From Lineus longissimus (lineage: Eukaryota; Nemertea; Pilidiophora; Heteronemertea; Lineidae), in NCBI RefSeq assembly GCF_910592395.1, contig NC_088315.1:17035808-17099807 (forward strand): 64,000 nt of DNA, in the 5' to 3' direction. A model generated the notes under the pieces. The model did no database searches. It was not told the origin of the DNA and worked only from the letters and a program-made list of their open reading frames with translations. A program made the position numbers and the translations under genes. Below, one piece after another: positions 24,901 to 36,900 of the stretch. Positions within the stretch are counted from its first letter, which is position 1. Each line of letters begins with the position of its first letter.

Positions 24901-27900
24901 TTCAAACCCTCAGGTGAGTACTAATACTGTGGGAGCCTACAACTGTTACCGTACGTGTAAACCTGGCTACAAATGTTGACATTCTTCCTGAAGCCAGTTG
25001 GTGGCGCAAAGAGCTCTGGATATAAGACTATAAACTGTGAAGTTTCCCTTTACATTTACAGTGTGTAAATTGTTTCATTGTTTGTCAATTGTTTCATTCG
25101 TTTTTAGAGAGAAACCTAACCGATGCAGCGAAGGAATTAATGAATGACGCAAAAACCATACCAGAATCGAAATCTGCCGGCGAAGTCAAGTCAAAGGTTA
25201 ATGAGATGGTGACGAAACTTGATAAAGGCACGGTGAGTAGTAGTATGCTCATTTTCAGGAGTTAGAACTTTTTTGTGGATCGCTCACCTTTCCGAGTCAA
25301 GGCCAACAATCTCTCTGAGGGTTGCCACCTTTCCAAGTCAATACCACCAACATCGCTAAGGTTTGCCACCTTTCTGAGTCAAAGCCAACAACCTCTCTGA
25401 GGGTTGCCCACCATTCCGAGTCAAGGCCGACAATCTCTCTGAGGGTTGCCACCTTTCCGAGTTAAGGCCAAAAACTTCACTGAGTGAATCCAGGACCAAT
25501 ATGTTGAAGTCTCTTCCTACGCTTGAATGTACCGATAATTTGGGATTCGGGATTCAGAATTCGTAAAATTTGCGAAGCCTCGCTATTGTTGCATTTTCAG
25601 TATCACTTTCGTTTCAAAATAGATGAGGATTATGAGCACAATACAGTAATATATAATTCGCCATCAAAATTATTATAATCACATTATGTATAATCAGGAC
25701 AAGTTATCCAACAACGAAAGTAAGTTAGTCCGTGAGGAGATCACGATTGGTATTCAAGAATACCTCAAGAAGGACAACTACACAAACAACTTTGCAGATT
25801 CTATAAAGATAGGTGACTCACTTGGGCAGACTACTAATGAGACGGATGAGCTCTCTCACAAAACTATGGTAAGCCTATTATACCTGCATCATTTACAATA
25901 CAATATATCGTACATGTATATCATTCCAGAAAATCAAAATACATGTATATTATGCTTTTTTGGTAAATTTGTATACTCTCTCTAGTGGGGGAAATCTAAA
26001 ACTCATTACTGGGGGAAAATTATTGGCCATTATCTTTCATTGAATTTGTTCTCATCTGCTGACAAAGGCAGAGCAAGTTCTCTCTCAAACGGGCACAAAA
26101 GATGCAGTACCAAAATATTCAACAAGTACCGAATTTAGGAAAAACCTATAAATTTTCTTACAACATGGGACCAATGACAACCGGCCAAGTACTCCAAGGA
26201 CTGCCCATTGCATGATTTCCAGACACGACACGACAGTCGTGTGGTGGGTCACTTCTATACCCGTACAATTACTGTTGTGTTTGACCCACTCAACTTGTTG
26301 CCCTCTTTAGGAAATGTGTGTTTCTCTCTCCATCCGGGTACTAAATGGAACACCGACGTCAGGACTGTCCTTGACAAATGTCACAGATCTGTCAACCGGT
26401 AAGTAACGTCATTTTGCCCTTACCTCGCATTTAGAAGTTCAGGCCTAGCCGATGCCATGGTACATTGTCTTTAATCAGATCCCGCTCGTACCTGGGCTTG
26501 AATTCCAATTGATCTACTGTCATATCAAAGGGTTATCGGGGTAAATTTTGATAACATCGATCCCCACGAAACCTGTCGTGGAGATCGACATGCTTTAACC
26601 GAAGAGGGCAAATAAAGGCAATGCATGATTATCTAGTGATGCAGCGGTCAATTGAAAACCCTATCCCCGTCAGGATTGACGTCATCACAAGTCAAGTTAT
26701 TAGAGTTTTCAAGCCTTTGCAGAATTACACACGTGTCCACGTAGGCTAAACGTATCGGTTTGCCTTAGAAAAATACGTGCTTATCTGGAGAGGAAATGAC
26801 GACACAAAAGAAACCTACAAAAGATTAGTTAATTTTTAGGGGCGTAAGGCCAGCATTTGTTATTTTTATCCGATTGTACCCCTCAAACACCGTAAACATG
26901 GTGAAGGGAGGGTCTTGCTTCTTTTGCGTTGCAAAGGTAAACCAATACCTTTACCCACCGTGGTGTCCATTGTCAAAAACATATGTACAAATATGTCTGT
27001 GGTGTAACCAATTCCCGCGTGCACCACGGTCCATCAAAAATCTTCTGTTATCGTTCATGCGCCCCGCAAAAAGCGATTAAATAGCTGCAACCAGTAATCA
27101 GGGTCGCACGCGAAAAATATTTCCGTTTGCAGTGGACATTACAGTTATCTTCGACAAGAATCGGTAATCGCTGCGACCTGTCATTTATCTAACCCATCGA
27201 TTACCGGTTTTACCTGAAGAAGTGCGATCTTTATCACTCATCACAGCGATAATTGTCGCAGATGGCAGCGATAGGAATCACCCGTTCGCTCTTTATGATT
27301 TTCAAAATCTGCCAAATTTTCAACTTCTTTATCAAAGTGCTCCGGCAGGTTGCAGCGATAGAAATCCCGTTTTTGCAATAAAAATCGCTCGTTTGTGGGG
27401 TTGTACGGATTACCAAATCTTCTAAATCTTCTAAATCTTCCAAATCTTCCAAATCTTCTAAATCTTCCAAATCTTCCAAATCATCCAAATCTTCTAAATC
27501 TTCTAAATCTTCCAAATCTTCAAAATCTTCCAAATCTTCCAAATCTTCCAAATCTTCCAAATCTTCCAAATCTTCCAAATCTTCTAAATCTTCCAAATCT
27601 TCCAAATCTTCCAAATCTTCCAAATCTTCCAAATCTTCCAAATCTTCCAAATCATCCAAATCATCCAAATCTTCCAAATCTTCTAAAGCTTCCAAATCTT
27701 CCAAATCTTCCAAATCTTCCAAATCTTCCAAATCTTCCAAATCTTCCAAATCTTAACTTATTTACAGCTTTATCGAAGTGTCCTGGCAATGTAGTCGATG
27801 CTTTGTACGATCCCCAGACAACTATTCCCTCTGCCGAAAATCTGACGGACAGCGAACCAAATGTTGCTAAGAAAGAATTGGTAATACGAATCAATCAATC

Positions 27901-30900
27901 AATAATCAATCAATGAGTCAAATGTGTAAAAGGTACTCTAGGACTCGTTTGAAAAGGTGTGCCTTCAAGGGACAATATAGGCAGCAGTTAGCCAGGCAAG
28001 ATAATGTTACACGAAGTCACCAATAGGGGTCTCTCACATCTTACAGAACATCGAAATGATTCATGCTTGTATGAGGAATATGTTTAGTGCTGAATCTGAC
28101 ATGACCCAGGGGCCTTACTGAGTATATTAGCCACCTGAAGATGGACAAATAAGCCCCTCTGTTCCTGCCTATAGTCCCCCTTTAAGGTGCTTCTTAAAGG
28201 TGATAAAATTCTCTGCTCTTCTAATGAGAGACGGAAGTGGAGCAGATTTATAGAAAGATCGGTCCCCAAATGTTCATGTGGCTTTCATTAGGTTGGAAAC
28301 GTCCAAATATGATATCAATCACAATGTCTTGTATCACTCAGGATGAATATATCCCCAAAAAACAACACGAATAATGGTTTTGGTCCACTGGGAAGACTTC
28401 GATCCCCCCCCCCCCATATCTGAAATGTATGTCATGTTTCACTATTAGTTGTAAAGCTGCGATAAGCAATATACTGACTCCTTTCTCGAATTGTTTCAGT
28501 CGAAGAAATTGATGACACAGGTCGATACACTAATCAACACAATGATGAAGGAATTAAACCAAAAAGCTGACACGAGTACTGAATTTATTGAAGTTGAAAC
28601 GAAGTCGTTCGGCATGAAGACGGGGAAGCGTACCGCCTCGTTCCTTCAGGAGGGGGCGAACATCGACGTTGGGGAAGTTGGAGTGGTACTCAGTGATAGT
28701 TTACAGACTGTAGGAGGCATCAGTATTTCGGTGAGTAAAGGCGGAATTCCCAAAGCAACTGACGTCCCAAATTTTGCAACTTTCTTTTAGTTGTTACGAT
28801 TTTTTACTAAGAATCTGCTTTTTAAGAAGCATGCAAGAAATATAGGTAACATTTTGTCGGTATTTTCGAACGTTAGGAAGAAACAAAAAAAGGCTCACAG
28901 CCGATTGTCATGGATTTTGATGGGATTTTGATGGCAACCTTTAAAATTAGGAAACGATCCCTTTTAAGTTGTCAAAACAAAGCCTACGTATGCTTCTTGG
29001 CATACATTGCCACCCGAATCTCCTGAAGCATCGGCGCTCTAGTTGCTGAATTTAACCTTGGCGACATAAAAATGTTCGTTCCATCTGGAGCATGGGGAAA
29101 TAAAAAATTTCGATACTCTTTCAAGCCATCTTGTTTCAGTTGGTCTCATTCTCCCAAAATCCGTACCTTTATGGCGAAAATTCCGAATATGTCAACATCC
29201 CGGTTCTTCGAATGGACGTCCAAGACAGCTCAAGAAGTCCGCCATCGCCCTCTATCTTCAGTGGCGCCACGGGAATGATCGGAACTATTCAATCGAAACT
29301 GAAGTATGAGGAAGACGATCAAGTGCTAATTTCCGATATTCCAGAGAGAGGACAACTTTACGTCATTAACTGCAACACCCGACATGAGTTCCTCCGCCTC
29401 AGCTTCGTCAAAGAGTTCCCTTTGGTGGTGACGCTTTTAGGCCAGATGCATAACCAGCCGGGTGACGTAGACTACGACTTTAAATACGTCATATCTGACG
29501 TCATAATGTCCGAGCACGTGAAGGAAGGATGTCAGATTGTGACGAAGAAGACGGATCAAGAGTATTCCTTCTTCATCTATAACTCGTGTTTCAAACAGCT
29601 CGGAGAATTAAAAGTTGTCTTCAAAGTTGCTCAAGGTGATACAATCTCTCTTTAATCACCAGCTTCCAAGTTGTTTATGGCGTTTTTTGCCCTTGGCGTT
29701 TAAGCCTATCGACCCCCAGGAAAGCTGTTTTGTGGGGTCGATATAATCAAGATTTGCCATGATAACCCTTTGACGCGACAGTATAACAATTGGAATTTAG
29801 TCGAAGGAGCAAGCGGGCTTTGTTAAAAGACAATAGTGCAGTGTATTTGGCTTGGCCTGAATTCTTTTATCTGCGAAGTAATTAACATGATTGAGGGGGG
29901 GGGGGAAATGTAATGTACAATGCAATGAACAAATGTCTCGACTAACTCTGGAGGATGTGGTTTATTTGCGTCATTTTCCGATCTACTTGCTATTTTCAGT
30001 GTCTATGTCAAGGTCTCGGAGAGGCTTGCTGGCCACCGGTGCGAGTTACGCCATGCACATGGTCACCATCGCGCCAAGGGTATGGAACCCGGCGACAAAC
30101 GCGTGGGAGGTGACCGATTGGGTTCAGGTATGAGCCGTCCACTACACATACACTTGAATGGCCATTCTAAAATACCTTGGTACCGTAAAGTCAACTTTTA
30201 AATGGAAAATGCATAAGCCTCGTTCTGAGAGTGGAGTGTTTTGGACACGCAACCAAGATGCTCTACCAAAGTTCCCTCGGGTTGCACTAAAATGTGGAAC
30301 CATGCACACAGCTCACTTCAGAAGTTTGAGGCTCTCAAAACACTGCTTCAAACACAAATCAGCCAAGGAAGCATCAACCACCCTAAGTTTTTTAATGAGC
30401 ACTACACATATTTGCTGAGAAAAACGCTCCAAATAGCCCATTTGCGCGGATTTTAGCGTCACTTGAGCGAGCCGATCCGGACTTCCTATACGGGCTGCCG
30501 TAACATAATGTAAACAACGGCGCTACCGGCGCTCCGGGCAGGCGATGGATGGAATTTGCCAAATTCGCACATATTCAAGTTATTTCGTGGCCTATCTTTT
30601 TAAGTTTGAGGTATTTTAGAATAGAAATTGAACCCTCGGCTTCGGACCTTGGTTGAGTTACCAAGACACTCTCGGGTGGAGCTAAAATTTCGTCCAAACC
30701 CTCGCCTGTCGGCTCGGGTTTGGACTGTATTTTAGCTCCACCCTCGAGTGTCTTGGTAACTCAACCAAGGTCCTCCGCCTCGGGTTCAATTCCTTAACTC
30801 ATCACTGTAAATTAGATGTTCAAACATGTGGCGAGTTATTCAAAATACTTAACTTATGCCCCCATTTAGTTAGTGACTTAATTAAAGACAGTTTACAACG

Positions 30901-33900
30901 GCACTGTTGAAGTTTATATTCCCAGCACTGGGTCCGTATTTACACATTTTAACTTTTTCAAAATTCAAGATCATTTTTCAAATGGTTTGAACAAACGGAG
31001 TAGGTTATATCCAACCATATACCTACCTCATTAATTACCAGGTTCTGCCCGAAACAACTCCGAGAGACATCAAGTTCAAGAGTAATTTCTTCGGGACGGT
31101 CACGGCTGGTATATTCGTACCGCCCAACACCGTCAGCTTCGCCGAAATCTTTCCGAACTTCTCCGAGAAGATCCGAAACAGCCCGATTGTTCTTGCCGTT
31201 ATTCTAGTTACTCTGCTGATGTTTTGTCTCCTTCTCATCTGGACAAGGCGAATGGACAAGAAGGATTTTGAAGCGGTAAGTTACCCAGTGAAATACCAGT
31301 ACTATACTCCATTTAAGGAAAAAAAGGCCGCTGCACCCAAAACAAGCCTAAAATGGCTGGGAGAAGTAGTCAATATTTTAGAAGTAGTCAATATTTTGCT
31401 CTAAAATTTCTCGTTCTTGGTCATGTTTTGTCTGATTCAGGCGGAATGTATGGGTTATGGTATACCCTAAAGTGACACACACTGGCTATATTCCATGGGT
31501 GTAGCTAGCGAGGGGGCACTTCCAGTAGTCGCCCAAAATAATTTCATAAACTGTCATATTGCAGAATTTAACGGTTTACAGTTTCAAGACAATTTTTTTA
31601 CTGCTTGTGTTTTAGTGGGTATGCTCACCACTGGTTGATAATCATCCAGGGGACGAGTACTGGTACCGCATGAATCTCTACACGTCCTCGCGACCAAAGG
31701 CCGGCACCTCAGCCAATGTCTTCATTATCTTGATAGGGGAGAACGGGGCGACGGGACCGCGGTTCCTAAGCGATGGACACAGACAGGTAACTTAATAGGT
31801 TGACCACCAAATGCCACCAGGTTGAATGTCATCATCTGCATCATGCAAAGTCCGATCTCACCTTTAAGGGTTGACCATAATATAGGCACCACCATTTTGA
31901 CTAGAACTTGAAATCCTAAAGCATTTATGGAACTCTCTCAAAACGAAGTGATGCCAAACTTCAAGGGAGAGAGTATATATATAAATCATACATATATATA
32001 TTATTGTTTATTGTCACCTACATTTACATAGCCGGCCTTTCATAGACCTATGAGACATTTAGGTGTAGTTCACAAAATACTTTCTAGATAATGAGTCAGA
32101 GCGCTGTAGACTCGCGCGGGTCCAGACGTGAGTATTACAGGAGTATTCGGTGGGCAATATCACCCATCATTTATTAGCTATTTTATCAATTAGCTCTACT
32201 ACTTCGAAGACTCCATAAGCTCCCCGCCGGTACCCACGCGAGTCCCCAGCGTTCAAACTTCATTTCTCAAGCGGTAAATTAATTCAACGTGGTTGGCAAC
32301 AAGTCTGGCGATTCCAGAGTTCGCAAGTAAAGTTTTCAGATTGTCACTTGGCAAAGCATTCTGAAAATTTATGTCATTTGCGTCCTCAATTTCACGGAAA
32401 AGTCTGATTCTTTGAGTACGTTCTTTGTTTTCCAGAAAACCGCCTCGCAGGTTTGAAATGGCATTTTACTTCATTTTGAAGGAGTTTTATTGCTTTAATT
32501 TGGATTTCAAGTTCTCGCTAAAAACTTCTTGCTTCGAGCAATACGCGGTTCCGAGCATCTCGTGTTCCTGATTTCCGAGTCAGCAAAAACTGCTCTCTTC
32601 CGACATACGTGTACCTTGTATTATCGGGTTCCATACTCCCGACTATGCTGGGGGAGGGGGGGGGGGGGTACGGCCTTTGGGAAACTAACTCTGAGATCGA
32701 GTGAAGAACATCCACACGAGATAATTCATACTCTTCGTTTATTCAAATCCTGATTCCAGAACAACGTATACTAGATATATCTGGAACTCTCAACTCTCGG
32801 AAACTTGTCGAAACTTGTGGCACTCCTGCTGCCAAGGGAGAGGCAGTTTATATCCAGGAACCCACCAATCAGGAGACAGGGAATGAACTGCAATGTGCCA
32901 CTGCAGCACGAATACGTCACCAATCATAAGGCCAGCAGCGTACTGCAATGCGCCGGGCAATGCGCAATACGCCACCAATCATAAGGCCAGCAGCGTACTG
33001 CAATGCGCCGGGGCAATGCGCAATACGCCACCAATCAGATCATAAGGCCAGAAGCGTACCGCAATGCGCCGGGGCAATGCGCAATACGCCACCAATCAGA
33101 TCATAAGGCCAGTAGCGTACCGCAATGCGCCGGGCAAAGCCGCAGTCAGATCAAATCCTCTCACCCGTACCTATTTCGGTCCGGCATAGAGCCTACATGT
33201 CCCTTAACAGGAATAATGCAAAGTTAAATACATTCAAATACAATACGATTACAATTGTATGTTTGTACTGGGCTGATTTGTCTGTTTTACCAGAACTTTC
33301 AACGCGGTTCGATCAGCTCCTTCCTCCTCAAGCACGACACATCTCTCGGTCGGCTCCAGTACGTGTTTATTTGGCATGACAACAAGAGCTCTCATCCAGA
33401 TTGGCATTTGTCACATATCGTCATAGAAGATATGTACCTGGGGACAAGGTAGGAAAATGTTGTCTTTGCTATCCTCGGTGTAGATTCTTTCGAAATCACC
33501 CGATCAATTTCATCTATCTTTTTGCACGAATTAGCGAGGGAAAACCCTTCAACCCTGAAACACCACTTACCCATACATTATATACTAGTATACTGAGAAA
33601 TGTCAGTATTGCTGAAGTAAGCTCAATTTCCATTCCAGCAACGACTTCTTATGTAACCACTGGCTGACGAAGTCCAAAGGCGACCATCGCACGAACCGGC
33701 TCCTCCGGGTAACCCATGCTGGCAACATCAGCGGCGTCTCACAGCTCCTCAGTCACCACTCCAAACGATTTATGTTCGACTCGAACTTATGGTTCTCCAT
33801 ATTTCACCGCCCGTACAAGAGCCGCTTTACGCGAGTCCAGCGTTTGTGTTGCTGCGCTGCAGCACTTTCTCTCATCATGCTGACGAACGCGATGTGGTTT

Positions 33901-36900
33901 GAGACTGGCCCGACCGGAAGTAGTTCCGCACTTCATATAGGTCCACTGCGGATTACCTTCCGGAGTGTGTTCATCGGCTTTATGTCCAGTTTGATAATAT
34001 TTCCGCCGACCTTGGCAATGGTTCAGATATTTTCAAGAACACCATACAAACGGAATACAGTTCTGGTTGAAGTTATAAGAAAGCATCCAGTTGTCAAACC
34101 CAACCTTCTGCCGTGGTGGTGTGACATTATAGGTTACCTCCTGGCCATTGCGTGCATTCTCGGTGGGGCTTTCTTCGCATTTTTCTACAGTCTGGAATGG
34201 GGAGGTGAGAAGTCTATAAAGTGGCTTTCATCCTTGTTCGTCTCAGTGACCCAGAACATTGTTTTACTGGAAAGTATTGCCAAGGTAAATATGCTGTGGT
34301 TCGTGTCTTTTGCTGCAAAAGACGTATCAATTTCCCGTTGGTGTCAAAACGTGAGCAGGCGCATTTTACTGCCAGTAGTTGTCAGTTGCATGTATGAAGT
34401 AACATAAGCAATTGTAAAAGGCAGCGACCTTTTCTTTTGGTTGAACTTAATCGGGCTTTTCTGACACTTCTGAGGTTGTTTACCTCCTAATATAATGTTT
34501 GACAGTTTATGGGGTGCATCGGTTGGAAATCTGATGAAATATGATAGCTGAATATCAGATCGATAGGACTTGCTATGAAGTATGCATCCGCCTGTTGGGC
34601 AAACTCAGCAAAAACAAAAGCAAAGTTGGACAAAGTTAAAAACCTGTGACTATAACTTATGCTTGGGGCAATCTAGACATCGCCAATGGAGGTGACGGAA
34701 AAGACGACATGCCAGATCTAGAACCAATATGTTTAGACCAGAGAAATCTGTAGATCGTCACATATAAACAAAAAATCGAACGCTAAGAATGAGAATGAAA
34801 GTAGGTCCTACACTGAAATTTTCAATGAATTTGCTCATAAAATAAGTAAACACATTTTCCGAGCCATGCCCCTTATATATCACGGGTACAAAATTTTTCC
34901 AAGCTTGTTCTCGTTCTTGTGTCCTGAACCTCTTATATTATGTAACATCCCTTTGTTGTCTTATCCAATATAGATGCTCTGTTTCACCCTCGTTATGACT
35001 TGTATTCTGCGGTTGCCTTCCGAAGCCGACGATAAGTCTGTTGAGGACGAATTCTTACTGACGGATGTCGCCGATGGCGAAAGTAACGTAGAGAGTAAGT
35101 ATCAACCTAACAGAAGAACAACTCTCTTATGTAAAACGTCATTTCTCTCTTTCGGAAGCCTCAGAACGATCAGCTGGTTACGTTTTGGCCAGTTCGATCA
35201 AGTATATAGGATGCATTTAGCCCTTCCAGGGCTAAATAGACCAACAAAAAAAATAGATCTCGCAAAAGACCATTTGGGACGCTATTAGTGGCAGCCAAAA
35301 CGTTGAAGTTTTTGCTGTCTCCATAATGAAAAATGGAAACCTTGCCTCAAGATGGCCTTATCTCAAACAGCAAGCTACTCATCTTTTTCACTTGGTGGAG
35401 TGTTTTGTTGGTAAGGACACCGAGTACGAGAAACCTCGGTTTTATGTCCCATTCGAATGACAATGAAGGCTTTTGAAGTAAATATATGAAGCTGGGGAAA
35501 TCACAGCATCATTTTCTGTACTGTTTGGAGAGCCACTCGCTGGACAGCAAGCCAGAATGTGTATACGTAGCTTCTGTGGCCTTTACACATGTCTTTTTTG
35601 AGTGTACCTACACAACGTCAGTTTGGTTGCGATTGTCACGAGTGCAAATACAAGAGTAATAAATACATTGGGCACATTGCTAAGGTCCGGCGCTATGCAT
35701 CCAGGAGCAACAGCGTATACATCTGTGATGATAATGTGCTCCCCTCGAAAGCTTAGTACATTTTTTTGTATGAATTAGTTCGGCTCTTTTAACAAGTTGT
35801 TGTTTGGTAGGCCGGGCTTGCCCAAGAGTTACTTCCAAATGTATGTATACTTTCTGTCACTCTCATTTTAGTTCCACCCGTGCCAAACCTGCCAGAAAAA
35901 CTTGACAACTGCCACGAGACCGACGCAGAGCGGAAAGTACGACAGGCGAAAGATAAGAAGTTGTTTACAATAGCCCGCCAGACAGGGGTCCAGTTTCTGT
36001 ACTTGGTTCTCCTGATGATTATCTGTAGCAGCAACAGAGGGAGTAATTTTTACCACCAAAACAAGGCGTTCAAGAATGCATTTGGACCACGGGTAGGTGA
36101 GAAAAATGCTTACGTGAAGTTACTTTGTGTCATGAACACCCGCTCTCACTAGCTAGGCTGAACCAGTCTTTGAACTTTTTCCTTCATCAAGACTCACTCC
36201 CTGTTATTCTTGTTATTGCTGTCAAACAGAATACGCAACGAAAACCTCCGTTAGAGGTCGCGTTAAGAAACTGGGTAGCAATTATCTCGCCGCGTGTCGT
36301 TCACAAGTGGCTGCTTGCTTATCACTCCTGTATTTATGGTTCGAGTTTGATAATTGTTTTATTATTAAGCCATGTGAAGAACATGTTGTTTCAATAATTA
36401 AAGTTTTGATTCCTATTCAAGACCTGCCTAGAAATAGCTTTCATCTTCAAGCAGGACTTCGTTACGATCTATTTGGTGTATTAAACTATAACTTGACATA
36501 ATTCGCGTGGTGGGCAGACCTGAAACATAAAACCTTTCTTGTTTCTTGTTATTCTTTCTTCATCTATTTTGTTGTCTAGGGCGAAGCTTTCGTCAATGGC
36601 CATGCAGACTTTGGGTATGTTTATAACTGGCTGAAGACTGCAGCAATACCCATGTTGTATCCGGATACATATTACAATGGCAAGGCGATGGACGCGCATG
36701 ATCGTTCGTTTATGAATACCATAGATGGTTTGAGGATTGGCCCTGCAAGACTGAGGCAGAAAAGGGTTAAGGAGGGTAGGTACCAGCAGTTAATATGCAT
36801 GAGGGTCGATACAAATGTACGTATTTTCTGATGTGTAACTGAACATCTTAGCAGTGAAGCAAAAAACCCCAAAGTTTAAACCTATGTACAAATGAATTTG

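Noticed and set aside
22858-24950. Twenty-five extra EGF half-domains
   Set aside because: Each unit has lost an essential Cys codon, contains a stop after the donor, and lacks an acceptor. It is an intronic tandem array.
22858-24950. CRISPR-like array
   Set aside because: Units are contiguous with no unique spacers, and the context is eukaryotic.
27234-27916. Long open frames of repeated Asp-Leu-Glu (minus) and Asn-Leu-Pro (plus)
   Set aside because: They arise from a 9-bp minisatellite whose period is a multiple of three. The array is intronic and ends at a splice acceptor whose exon reads in a different phase.
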